From positions 164,794 to 228,793 of the forward strand of contig CAKRDZ010000001.1 of NCBI GenBank assembly GCA_934316845.1: a stretch of 64,000 nucleotides of DNA, read 5' to 3'. Both the position numbers and the translations under genes were made by a program. The notes under the pieces were generated by a model, which was not told where the DNA came from, made no database searches, and was given only the letters and a program-made list of their open reading frames with translations. Of the stretch, positions 17,358 through 25,813 are shown in pieces (within the stretch, counting starts at the first letter, position 1; every line of letters begins with the position of its first letter). The DNA is from an uncultured Eubacterium sp. (GTDB lineage Bacteria > Bacillota > Clostridia > Lachnospirales > Lachnospiraceae).

Positions 17358-19845
17358 TAAAATCTCGAATTTCATATTGGAGATCAGCCAGGTTTTATTG
17401 GTATTTCTCGGAATGTATTCTGCGGTTATGTGCGGTGCCCTGAGCATTGGGCTGACCGTGTCGCGTGGAGTGCTTGCCCTGGTGAGCCTGCTTGCTGCTT
17501 TTTTGTTTTATGGCTTGTTTACGGTGCTTGAGACATTTCACCATGGTAAATTGTATGGAATGCTTGGAATCACGTTGTTTTTTGTTGTTACCATTTTGAA
17601 ATTCCGCACGGTGCTGCAAAAGGGAATCGTGACGATCATCAACACCTATTTAAAAGAATTTATGAACTATACACAGACGACAAGAACACTTCTTTCCGGA
17701 AAAGGCTTTCAGAATGAGACGGCAGATGTCGGATATTGTACGACACTGGTGCTCTGCCTTTTAAGTGTATATCTGATTGCAGTCATCAGCACTTGTTTTT
17801 ATCGAAAACGACGTTCGTCTGTTTATGTGGCAGTAACGATTTTATTTGTCATCATACCATTTACAGTGGGAAAAATTGGATATTTCTCCAATGTGATCAC
17901 ATATATTTTTGCGACGGTAGCTGTTGTCGGTACGAGATTTCTGCGCTTTGATACAACGGAAAAACGTATGCGGCAGAAATTGTCATTGATCCTCGCAGGA
18001 GTTGGTGTGATCGCAGGAATGATCAGTTTTCTGGTTGTCCCGCCGGAACGTTATCAGAGCAATCAGAACCGTATTATCGGTGTGAGAAATACCGCGCTCT
18101 CGCTTACGACGTGGAGCACGGAAGACATTATGACATGGATCCGCGAATATTTTAATGGGGATCGGATGGATTATGGAAAAGTCGGCAGCAAAAATGCAGT
18201 CAGCCGGCCGGGAAAGACGATTCTCAAGATCAAAGGAGATTTTAATACTTCCCAGGGATTGTATCTGAAAGGGTATACCGGCGAGGCATACGATGAAAAC
18301 CGCTGGCACACGATCAAGGATGATGCGTACCTCAATGAATCGGCCGCTCTTACCATTGAGAACCTGTCCCCGGATGGCTGGCATGTTTCCCTGCGTAATC
18401 AGATTGGAGACAAGCAGACGACGGGAAATGACAAATTATGGGAGACGGGGAAATTACAGATTAAAAATCTTGCGTTTGGTTATGGAAATTATGTAATTCC
18501 TTATTATCCGACATCCGCATTTTCGCTGGTTGGAGGACGCAGCCAGTCGCTGGTGCCAGGTATCGAGTATGAGACGGAATATTATCCGATGCTTTACAAT
18601 GAATTGAAAAACGGTCTCATCGCCAATCATTATAATCTTGCCGGCAATGAGTATTGGACAGAGAGTCAGGAAAGACGCAATAAAATGACAGATTTTGTAA
18701 AAAAATATTTTCTGACTGTTCCGGAAGATGCCGTTTCTGTCACCGAAGATTTTAAGGCGTATCTTGCATCGCAGGGAAATCTTGCCGAGCAGTACCGGCA
18801 GGGAACGGTATCCATTTACCAGATGATTGAAGAGACCAGAAATTATATCATGAATGATACCAAATACACGCTTTCACCGGGAAAGACGCCAAAATCCAAA
18901 GAGGCAGTTACGTATTTTCTGAAAGAAAATAAAAAGGGCTACAGTACGCATTATGCGACCGCAGCTGCCATTCTTTTGCGAAGCATAGGCATTCCGACCC
19001 GTTATGCCGAGGGCGTTTATATCACCAAAGAAGAACTTGCTGACGTGACAGATAGCAGAAAGGAAATTTCTGTTACCGATAAAGACTTACATGCCTGGGT
19101 TGAAGTTTACCAGGAAGACTATGGATTTATTCCGGTGGAATTTACGCCGGGGCGTGGCGATGAAGATGCAGAATCCTCGGCTGTATCCGATGAGGATTCC
19201 CAGCAGAATACGAAGCAGGATCAGGGGAAAAAGGAGGAAAACGGCGGAGGCGAAGGACAGCTTTCTGTCGCAACACCGACTCCTGTACCGGAAGAGGATA
19301 TGACATTTGAAAATATCCAGACGGATAATTATAATCGTGAAGATCAGGCACAGGAAGAAACTTCGTCAGCCGAGACGACAGATCATAAGGGGTCAGACTC
19401 TGGAGATCGAACGAAAACGCTGCCAATATTTGTAAAAATACTCTTGGCAGTTCTGATTGCTGTCGTGACTCTTATACTGGCGGCAGAGATCCAGCGCCGT
19501 GTCCGGATTATGATTTTCAAAAACCAGCTCCGTCACGACAAAACCTCCAGACAGATCCTTCTGCTCTACCATCAGCTGGAAAAGGCGTTTGTGCAGAAAC
19601 ACATCCGCTATACCGGTCAGACCGTGGCAGAATACAGCCATGAGATTGCCGAAGCGTATGAACTTGAAGAGGAAATGGTTCACACCTTTATTGCAGATGT
19701 ATTTTGTGCGAAATTCAGCAAAGACCGGTTCGATAAGACGGAAGTATACGAATACCGTCAGGAATACCGTGTAATCCGCCACCGTATCTACGGACAGCTC
19801 AAATGGCCAATGAAATTGTATTATATGTATGTGCTTTGTGTATAG
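17347..19845 (+). CDS. TgpA-like transglutaminase-fold membrane protein, catalytic Cys replaced
   Basis: An 832-residue protein with about seven N-terminal membrane helices, an extracellular transglutaminase-like domain (about 500-610), a Ser/Glu-rich linker, one further membrane helix near 690-710 and a C-terminal DUF4129-like tail. In the transglutaminase motif the nucleophile position holds Ser533 (KKGYSTHYATAAAILLR) where active homologues have Cys. His582 (LHAWVEVY) is present and the third position is Glu598 (PVEFTPG). ATG 17347 is preferred to 17335 because GGAG lies 8 bases upstream. Last gene of the murA-MoxR-DUF58 group. Confidence 0.85.
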   Translation: MKNSKISNFILEISQVLLVFLGMYSAVMCGALSIGLTVSRGVLALVSLLAAFLFYGLFTVLETFHHGKLYGMLGITLFFVVTILKFRTVLQKGIVTIINTYLKEFMNYTQTTRTLLSGKGFQNETADVGYCTTLVLCLLSVYLIAVISTCFYRKRRSSVYVAVTILFVIIPFTVGKIGYFSNVITYIFATVAVVGTRFLRFDTTEKRMRQKLSLILAGVGVIAGMISFLVVPPERYQSNQNRIIGVRNTALSLTTWSTEDIMTWIREYFNGDRMDYGKVGSKNAVSRPGKTILKIKGDFNTSQGLYLKGYTGEAYDENRWHTIKDDAYLNESAALTIENLSPDGWHVSLRNQIGDKQTTGNDKLWETGKLQIKNLAFGYGNYVIPYYPTSAFSLVGGRSQSLVPGIEYETEYYPMLYNELKNGLIANHYNLAGNEYWTESQERRNKMTDFVKKYFLTVPEDAVSVTEDFKAYLASQGNLAEQYRQGTVSIYQMIEETRNYIMNDTKYTLSPGKTPKSKEAVTYFLKENKKGYSTHYATAAAILLRSIGIPTRYAEGVYITKEELADVTDSRKEISVTDKDLHAWVEVYQEDYGFIPVEFTPGRGDEDAESSAVSDEDSQQNTKQDQGKKEENGGGEGQLSVATPTPVPEEDMTFENIQTDNYNREDQAQEETSSAETTDHKGSDSGDRTKTLPIFVKILLAVLIAVVTLILAAEIQRRVRIMIFKNQLRHDKTSRQILLLYHQLEKAFVQKHIRYTGQTVAEYSHEIAEAYELEEEMVHTFIADVFCAKFSKDRFDKTEVYEYRQEYRVIRHRIYGQLKWPMKLYYMYVLCV

Positions 19846-19852
19846 AAATGAA

Positions 19853-19921
19853 GCCGTAGTTTTCACATTTTGGGATTGCTTGCGCTTAGAAAACCCACGT
19901 GAAAACTACGGCCTTTTTATG
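19853..19921 (+). terminator. Strong intrinsic terminator after the transglutaminase-like gene
   Basis: GCCGTAGTTTTCAC (19853-19866) pairs perfectly with GTGAAAACTACGGC (19900-19913), followed by CTTTTTAT. The 14-bp perfect stem separates the plus-strand group from the convergent FliK-like gene. On the minus strand there is no T run, so it acts mainly in the plus direction. Confidence 0.9.
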
Positions 19922-19995
19922 CAGTTTTGGGAGCGTGTGGTGAAAGGTGCGGCTGCACCGCAAGCCGGGAAAGCAGCCCGGCAGCCCCGATCTCC

Positions 19996-21771
19996 CTACG
20001 CTCTCAGATCAAAATTATATCTTGTAATATTTCCGACCGGTGCCTCGGTTTCGATGAAATCGTGGACGAGATCAATGTCCTTTTTCTTTTCAGCAAATTC
20101 CGAGGAAAAACTGTAACCCTGTTCGTTCAGGGCATCTTTCAAAAGACCAGCATTTTTTTCGAGCAGGCGAAGGGCATCGTCTTTGGTGACAAAAAATTTG
20201 GCTGTGATGTTGGTTCGCTCTTTGGTGATATGGATGTCCAGCGGTCCGAGGTGATCCATTTCGAGGTGCAGGAGGACTTTGAGGTTGTCTTTCGATTTTC
20301 GCAAAGCCTCTTTTTTCGTCATAACATAAAGGTCGCCGTGGGCATTTTCGGAAGACAGTTTCAAAGGAAGCTGCATATAAGCAAATTGTTCATTTAACGT
20401 TTTCATAAACTGCAGGTTCTGCTGCATATCCGTTGTCGTGTTGACGGCACTTTCGCCGGAAGGGCGGGTGGCAAACATCTGGCTGAGATGCATCAGATCA
20501 TCCAGTTCCGATGAAATTTTGTGATACAGGGAATCCATGCCATTGCTCTCTTTTAAGCCCTCCGGGGAAATGGTCCAGTTTGACAGAAACTGTCCTTTGA
20601 TCAGTTTGCCAAGCGACGGATTGGCAAAAAGTTCGCGGATCATTGGGTCGGAAAGCTTTGGAAGGGCGGAATGAATTGCTCCAAGCAGTTCGCGCGCGGT
20701 GGCAGAACCATTCCGCAGGTCGGCAGTCAATTTGTCAGAAACTGTAAATTCAGAAAGCAGATCTGCCAGGGATTCCCGCTCTGCAGCAGTGAGAATGTGG
20801 CCGCTTTGTTCCTGGATAAATCCTGTTTCTTCGCCTGCTGTGCTGCTGGTTAAATTCGTATTTACTTTATCTGTAATATTTGAAAATAATTGACGCATAC
20901 GCGACAAAGGGTTGTTCGAGTCAGCTTCTTCCGCGGAAGGCGTCTCCTGTGAGGAGAGGGTTTCTTCGGAAAGTTCAGGTGAATCAGAGGAGGTCACCGA
21001 TTCAGTCCCGGCACCGGAATCGGCTTCTGCCGCCTGCTCCAAAGTTTTTCCGGCGGCCAGTTGAAATTCTTCCAGAGAAGGCGTGGAGCCAAGCGCGGTA
21101 GAAAGCAGTTCACCGGCGGCATAGCGGGCAACGGAAATATTTTCCTGCGACAATTCTGAGAGAAGGTCTGTCAGGGAATCCGTCAGCGAATTCATGCGGC
21201 TAAGGAGCTGGTGCTGCTGGTTTTGGTAGGTGTCAAACTGAGTGACAGATGCCTCATCCATCGAAAATCCGAGGCGGTACATTGCGATGACATTGCCGAC
21301 GTCCGCATTGGGATAGCGCGAGCAAAGCTGCATGAAAGAATTGATGCTTTCGCGGCTGATGGATTGCTTATTTTCGAGGAGACTGCGCACAATGTCAAGA
21401 TTACGGGGACTTTTTGGCAGTCCGGCTTCCTCCAGAGCCTGCTCGATCGTATCTTCCATGCCAAGAAGGTAAGCGGAGGACATGGCTTTCATGTAAATCG
21501 TTCCATTGTCAAGGCTTGTGATGAGAAAAGCCGCTTTTTGGCCAATTGAGTACATCGAGGCTTCCGGCAGATGTCCGGTGAACGAAGTGCCGTCATCAAG
21601 AGAAATCGTAATTTCATTGCCGTGGACATCGCTGACAACACCTTTCAGAGTCTCCCCCTCGCGGAGAGTGATCGTGGTATTGCCGGTGCGAAATGTGCGG
21701 CGTGCCCCTGTGGTTCCCATATTTCCCGAACGATTTGGATCATTATTTATTGTATTACTTGTAATTGGCAT
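19996..21771 (-). CDS. FliK-like (flagellar hook-length control type) protein
   Basis: A 591-residue soluble protein. The C-terminal 100 residues (LHLEMDHLGPLDIHITKERTNITAKFFV and following) look like the Flg_hook domain of FliK. The central part is Ser/Glu-rich and low in complexity, also as in FliK. The N-terminal TLKGVVSDVHGNEITISLDDG suggests a small beta domain. No flagellar gene lies in this window, so a true role in hook length is uncertain; it may be a Lachnospiraceae family (from memory DUF6240) with a shared C-terminal fold. It starts 15 bp after the polymerase gene. Confidence 0.6.
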   Translation of the reverse strand: MPITSNTINNDPNRSGNMGTTGARRTFRTGNTTITLREGETLKGVVSDVHGNEITISLDDGTSFTGHLPEASMYSIGQKAAFLITSLDNGTIYMKAMSSAYLLGMEDTIEQALEEAGLPKSPRNLDIVRSLLENKQSISRESINSFMQLCSRYPNADVGNVIAMYRLGFSMDEASVTQFDTYQNQQHQLLSRMNSLTDSLTDLLSELSQENISVARYAAGELLSTALGSTPSLEEFQLAAGKTLEQAAEADSGAGTESVTSSDSPELSEETLSSQETPSAEEADSNNPLSRMRQLFSNITDKVNTNLTSSTAGEETGFIQEQSGHILTAAERESLADLLSEFTVSDKLTADLRNGSATARELLGAIHSALPKLSDPMIRELFANPSLGKLIKGQFLSNWTISPEGLKESNGMDSLYHKISSELDDLMHLSQMFATRPSGESAVNTTTDMQQNLQFMKTLNEQFAYMQLPLKLSSENAHGDLYVMTKKEALRKSKDNLKVLLHLEMDHLGPLDIHITKERTNITAKFFVTKDDALRLLEKNAGLLKDALNEQGYSFSSEFAEKKKDIDLVHDFIETEAPVGNITRYNFDLRA

Positions 21772-21786
21772 GTCGAACGCCTCCTT

Positions 21787-23019
21787 TTAAGATTGTGCTG
21801 TTCCTTTTGTAATTGCGTCTTTACCATATTTTTCCTGTATTTTCTGAATGGCTTCCTCCAATTTTGTCTGCCGCTGGAAGTATTCTTTTGCCGAGAGTGT
21901 GTTTTTTTCTCCGGCATCGGAAGCCGCCATAAACGGCATATCAAGAAGATTCATCTGCTCGGCAGCATGTTTCGTTAATTTTGAGGTGGAAACACCCAGC
22001 AGACGGATCGGCGAGCCGTCCCAGATCTCATCAAATAACCGGCAGCAGTGCGTGTATAATGTATCCGGATCGTTGGTGGCAGATACCATGTGGCACTGGT
22101 GGCTGACATTGTGAAATTCGTTGTCGCGGATCGAGACGACCACAACAAAAGCGCGCATTTCGTCATTTTGAAGCCGCGATGCTACTTTATCGCACAATTT
22201 GCGAAGAATTTTTTTCGCTTCCGCAGAATCCGTCACGTCATTCGGAAGTGTTGTTGAATTTCCATATCCCTTATTTTCTGCAGTGCGCGGGGCAACCGGC
22301 GACGGATCGATGCCATTGGCATATTCGTGGATTAAAAGCCCGTGTTTTCCCATGTGGCTCTGCAATATAACGGGGTCAAAGGCCGCAAGTTCGCCGATTG
22401 TGCGAATCCCTAACGTGTATAATTTCTGCTCCGAAGATTTGCCGACAAAAAACAAGTCGCGTACCGGAAGCGGCCACATTTTTTCCCGGATTTCATCCGG
22501 AAAAAGAGTGTGTACTTTATTTGGCTTTTCAAAATCCGACGCCATTTTTGCCAATATTTTACAAGAAGAAACACCGATGTTTACGGTAAAACCAAAACGT
22601 TTTTCCACTTCTGTACGAATGAAATTGGCAGCTTCGACCGCAGAATATTTCCGCAGTAATTTGCTGCCCGTCATATCGGCAAAAGCCTCGTCGATGCTGA
22701 ATTGCTCTACGGTATCCGTCAGTGACTTCAAATATTCGATCAATTGGTGCGAGAAGTCACGATATATTTCATGCCGGGGAGGAACGACCAGCAGATTCGG
22801 ACATTTTTTCCTGGCATCTGACAATGTTTCAGCCGTCTTGATCCCATAAGACTTGGCAATCGGACTTTTGGCGAGGACAATGCCGTGTCTGGTCTTTTCG
22901 CTGCCGCCGATGACCGCTGCCACCGTGCGCAGATCGAGTGTCTCGCCTTCTTCGCGAAGACGGTACACGGATTCCCAGCTGAGAAATGCATTATTGACGT
23001 CGATGTGGAAAATGATCAT
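21787..23019 (-). CDS. dinB: DNA polymerase IV (Y-family)
   Basis: A 410-residue Y-family polymerase. The catalytic carboxylates are visible in FHIDVNNAFLSWE at the N-terminus and in FSIDEAFADMTG near residue 105. A helix-hairpin-helix segment follows (LYTLGIRTIGELAAFD), then the little-finger domain. It copies damaged templates. I chose ATG 23019 because AAAGGAG lies 7 bases upstream; an upstream in-frame ATG adds 13 residues without a ribosome binding site. No LexA/DinR-type box (CGAAC...GTTCG) is seen upstream. A canonical C-terminal beta-clamp motif is not evident. Confidence 0.88.
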   Translation of the reverse strand: MIIFHIDVNNAFLSWESVYRLREEGETLDLRTVAAVIGGSEKTRHGIVLAKSPIAKSYGIKTAETLSDARKKCPNLLVVPPRHEIYRDFSHQLIEYLKSLTDTVEQFSIDEAFADMTGSKLLRKYSAVEAANFIRTEVEKRFGFTVNIGVSSCKILAKMASDFEKPNKVHTLFPDEIREKMWPLPVRDLFFVGKSSEQKLYTLGIRTIGELAAFDPVILQSHMGKHGLLIHEYANGIDPSPVAPRTAENKGYGNSTTLPNDVTDSAEAKKILRKLCDKVASRLQNDEMRAFVVVVSIRDNEFHNVSHQCHMVSATNDPDTLYTHCCRLFDEIWDGSPIRLLGVSTSKLTKHAAEQMNLLDMPFMAASDAGEKNTLSAKEYFQRQTKLEEAIQKIQEKYGKDAITKGTAQS

Positions 23020-23050
23020 CGTGGTGCTCCTTTCAAAGGTATTTACATTA

Positions 23051-23073
23051 AATATCAATTCAATCTTGATATT
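23051..23073. promoter_or_regulatory. Inverted repeat upstream of dinB
   Basis: AATATCA (23051-23057) and TGATATT (23067-23073) form 7-bp arms around 9 bases, about 30 bp before the dinB start. It could be an operator. It does not match the Firmicute SOS box. Confidence 0.3.
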
Positions 23074-23131
23074 AATATATCGGCAGAAATTTTAATGATA
23101 CATAGTTTATAAAAGTAAGAATTGTTTATTG

Positions 23132-23623
23132 TTATAGATTCATCTTGTCGTTAAGATATTGTATTACAATATTTCGTATGTTTTCTGCAGCCGTACTTGC
23201 TAATTCAAGCTTTTTTTTGGACATTGTTTTTTCGAAAAAAATAGAAATTATTTCTGAAACAATTTCAGTGTCAGTTTGATGAGTTATCCGCATTGTAGTA
23301 GTATCTTCGTGTAAGAGATTGGTTTTAAATACGCATCCATTTGGAGTATGGTGTTCTAAAATCTTTTGCATATATTCGTTGGCAGTTACTTTTCGAGTTA
23401 ATGTCGATAGTGAGCGGTTTGGCAGGACGGCATCTCTACTGGTTAAGGTTAAGTAGAGCGTATATTCATCTTTTCTGCCAGTTACGGTATAAGTTCTTTT
23501 CTCACGTTTTGCTACGATGGTTTGAGACGCCTGGTTGCAACAGTCACAAATAATGTCGTACATTTGATTGGTGATTTTTAAATTTTTATCCGCCATTGAT
23601 ACTTCTAATTTATATGATATCAT
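23132..23623 (-). CDS. Hypothetical protein, 163 residues
   Basis: I do not recognise this family. The protein is soluble, begins MISYKLEVSMADKNLKITNQ and carries a CDCC cluster near residue 29 that might bind metal. The C-terminal third is helical and Lys-rich. ATG 23623 has GGAGG 8 bases upstream and is preferred over a longer reading with a hydrophobic N-terminus that lacks a ribosome binding site. The gene is AT-rich relative to dinB and lies divergent from the 80-residue gene at 23799. Confidence 0.55.
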   Translation of the reverse strand: MISYKLEVSMADKNLKITNQMYDIICDCCNQASQTIVAKREKRTYTVTGRKDEYTLYLTLTSRDAVLPNRSLSTLTRKVTANEYMQKILEHHTPNGCVFKTNLLHEDTTTMRITHQTDTEIVSEIISIFFEKTMSKKKLELASTAAENIRNIVIQYLNDKMNL

Positions 23624-23739
23624 GGGTAATTCCTCCAAGTTCAAATAAGTTAATATATAATAATACTTTATCACAAATGGAGGTAAAATACAATATAATG
23701 ATTGGAAAAATAAAAATGTATTTTTCTTGCAAAAAAGCC

Positions 23740-23768
23740 TTGACAAATCTGTGTTTCCAATGTAAAAT
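23740..23768 (+). promoter_or_regulatory. Promoter for the 80-residue gene
   Basis: TTGACA (23740-23745), 17 bp and TAAAAT (23763-23768). The -10 lies only about 30 bp before the ATG at 23799, so the leader is short and contains little beyond the ribosome binding site AAAGGAGG. Confidence 0.75.
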
Positions 23769-23798
23769 AATTTTACTTTAAAAGGAGGAAGAAGCAAT

Positions 23799-24041
23799 AT
23801 GATGAAATTAAATCAAAATGAATTAAAAGCTTACAATGATATTCTAAATAGGATTCAGACACTTCCCGTAGGAAAGTATAACGCAAAAGACTTTTTTAAC
23901 GGGGCACCTACATGTCCCAGAATAGTAAGAAGATTGTTTGAAGATGTAAAAAAAGGGAAAATAGCGAGAATTGCATTGGCGGGAAAGAAGTCGGCGGATG
24001 GATATTTGATTGCCAACTCTGTAGGGAATGTAAAAAAATAG
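23799..24041 (+). CDS. Small hypothetical protein, 80 residues
   Basis: A short basic protein (MMKLNQNELKAYNDILNR at the start, APTCPRIVRRLFEDVKKGKI in the middle). The middle has a helix-turn-helix look (PRIVRRLFEDVKKGKIARI), so DNA binding is possible, but I cannot name a family. It has a near-consensus promoter and AAAGGAGG ribosome binding site, which argues it is a real gene. It is divergent from the 163-residue gene; the two might form a regulatory pair, which is a guess. Confidence 0.6.
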   Translation: MMKLNQNELKAYNDILNRIQTLPVGKYNAKDFFNGAPTCPRIVRRLFEDVKKGKIARIALAGKKSADGYLIANSVGNVKK

Positions 24042-24070
24042 CTGTGGTAATAAATATTTTTAAAAGAGCT

Positions 24071-24109
24071 ATAATTAACTTTGGAGTAAATGACTTCAAA
24101 GTTAATTAT
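24071..24109. repeat. 13-bp inverted repeat after the 80-residue gene
   Basis: ATAATTAACTTTG (24071-24083) pairs perfectly with CAAAGTTAATTAT (24097-24109) around 13 bases. No T run follows on either strand, so it is a weak terminator candidate. The remainder of 24042-24227 holds nothing I recognise. Confidence 0.5.
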
Positions 24110-24227
24110 GAGGTAAGATTGTGAAAGGGATTTAAGCAGATGTATTTGCGAGATCTTACTGGTTCGTTCTGTATGGCCGGGGCGGATTTGGAAGACAATG
24201 TTATGAAAGAAATGCTGGGTGCCAACA

Positions 24228-24995
24228 TTAAAATTTGCAAACCGACATTTCCAATTGTCTTTTAAAATCAGCCCTGTTTTTTGCATTCGTCCAATCAATG
24301 ATTGGACTTTTCTGCCCTTGAAATTGCGCCAGATTTTTTCTGGTTTTCCCGTCGTCCCATTTGACTTCGCTTACCACCTCACTCAGCCACATTTTTTTGC
24401 TGTTTTCTATTACAATAACATCGGCGGAAATATCAGCGTTTGTAAAATCTAAAATATAAATCGCATAGTTTATTTTTTGGCTATTAGCATTCGGTGAAAG
24501 AAGTTTCTTGATCTTCTTTTTTGCCCTTTTTATAAACGCTGCTTTCTTTTTCGACGACTTTGGAAATTGTGGCTGCTCTGCATTATGGCTGTCGAAGAAA
24601 AACGTATCGTTCCCTAAATAGGATAATTTTTTGCCAATTTTTTTAACTCTTTTCACCGATAAAGGTTCTGACTGATATCCTTCATTTTTCTTAATTAGAA
24701 AAGCTAATTTGTCGTATCCGGTTTTCGTTTTAATAAATAAATAGCCATAATATTCTTTTGTATTTTTGACCTTATAATAAACCTTTATTTTGTTTTGAAC
24801 ATCGGCATATTCCGAACTTCCATACAACCAACAGTTTTTATTGACCCAAAAAGAAAATGCGGATAGGATTTCTTCTTTCTTTTCGGACTTCTGGATTGCT
24901 TCATTTGGAGCATTTTCACATTTCTGTGCCAGCACCTGACAATCACATAACAGAAATAAAATACAAAAAATACCAATTTTTAACATTTTTCTCAT
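24228..24995 (-). CDS. Secreted hypothetical protein
   Basis: A 255-residue protein with a signal peptide (MRKMLKIGIFCILFLLCDCQVLA) and a likely signal peptidase I cut after VLA; the LLC segment is a poor lipobox. The mature part is Lys-rich, with a Lys-rich stretch near 160-175 and two Trp-containing motifs (SFWVNKNCWLYG, PIIDWTNAKN). I do not recognise a family. ATG 24995 has AAGGAG 8 bases upstream. It lies alone on the minus strand between an AT-rich spacer and a divergent SGNH hydrolase gene. Confidence 0.6.
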   Translation of the reverse strand: MRKMLKIGIFCILFLLCDCQVLAQKCENAPNEAIQKSEKKEEILSAFSFWVNKNCWLYGSSEYADVQNKIKVYYKVKNTKEYYGYLFIKTKTGYDKLAFLIKKNEGYQSEPLSVKRVKKIGKKLSYLGNDTFFFDSHNAEQPQFPKSSKKKAAFIKRAKKKIKKLLSPNANSQKINYAIYILDFTNADISADVIVIENSKKMWLSEVVSEVKWDDGKTRKNLAQFQGQKSPIIDWTNAKNRADFKRQLEMSVCKF

Positions 24996-25037
24996 CCTGT
25001 AAACTCCTTGTATAATCCAATAATTTCCTTGTCTATT

Positions 25038-25066
25038 ATTATAAATTGCCAAAAGTAAAAATACAA
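25038..25066 (-). promoter_or_regulatory. Promoter for the secreted protein at 24228-24995
   Basis: On the minus strand TTGTAT (25066-25061), 17 bp and TATAAT (25043-25038) form a good promoter about 40 bp before the ATG. Confidence 0.7.
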
Positions 25067-25086
25067 GAATAAGTTTGGAAAACAAA

Positions 25087-25115
25087 TTGTAAATTGATTT
25101 TGGATATGCTAATAT
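25087..25115 (+). promoter_or_regulatory. Promoter for the SGNH hydrolase-fic pair
   Basis: TTGTAA (25087-25092), 17 bp and TAATAT (25110-25115), with TG one base before the -10. It lies back to back with the minus-strand promoter at 25038-25066. Confidence 0.65.
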
Positions 25116-25159
25116 AGTTTTAGTATTTTAAGAAGAGAGTGATAAAGGAGGGCAAAAGC

Positions 25160-25813
25160 ATGCTGGTATCTGTTCTTGGTGATTCAATCAGCACCTACGA
25201 AGGGTATATTCCCCAAAACTACAAAGTATATTATGATGAGGACAGGCAGAAAACAAATGGTCTGACTTCGGTATACGATACCTGGTGGGCGAAAGTGAAT
25301 CAATATTTAAATGCACAGTTATGCATCAATAATTCGTTTTCAGGTAGCAAGGTGAGCGGCGGATTTCCGGGAGCCTCAAGTGAGAAAAGAGCCTCCGCGC
25401 TGCATAACATGGATCAGTATCCGGACGTGATACTTGTTTATATGGGGACAAATGATTTTGGCTTTGGTGTTCCGCTGGAAACATTTGAGAAAGATTACCG
25501 TAAAATGCTGGAGCGGCTTCGCAGTAATTATCCGTCTGCCCGCATTTTGTGTGCAACGATCGCAAGAAGTTATTTGCGGGGAAATCCCGGCTGGAAATAT
25601 CATGAAATGTATGCAGGGACGGCGCTTGAAGAATACAATCAGGCAATCCGCGAAGCAGTAAACGAACGGAATGACATCGTGTTAATGGATCTTCCGGAAA
25701 TGGGAATCCGCTATGAAACGCTGGATGGCACGCATCCGACACTGCGAGGGCATGAGGAACTGGCGCAGATGTGGATTGGCTGTCTGGAGAAAGGAGGACC
25801 ATCATGGCATTAG
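25160..25813 (+). CDS. SGNH/GDSL-family hydrolase
   Basis: A 217-residue cytoplasmic protein with block I GDSIS (catalytic Ser), block II glycine region (NNSFSGSKVSG), block III GTND and block V DGTHPT (catalytic Asp and His). Such enzymes hydrolyse esters of lipids, carbohydrates or small molecules. No signal peptide. ATG 25160 follows AAGGAGG by 8 bases; a GTG at 25139 lies upstream of that ribosome binding site and is not used. The stop overlaps the fic start by 10 bp, so translation is coupled. Confidence 0.85.
   Translation: MLVSVLGDSISTYEGYIPQNYKVYYDEDRQKTNGLTSVYDTWWAKVNQYLNAQLCINNSFSGSKVSGGFPGASSEKRASALHNMDQYPDVILVYMGTNDFGFGVPLETFEKDYRKMLERLRSNYPSARILCATIARSYLRGNPGWKYHEMYAGTALEEYNQAIREAVNERNDIVLMDLPEMGIRYETLDGTHPTLRGHEELAQMWIGCLEKGGPSWH

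Noticed and set aside
23020..23131. SOS box upstream of dinB
   Set aside because: The inverted repeat AATATCA/TGATATT does not match the Firmicute LexA consensus.
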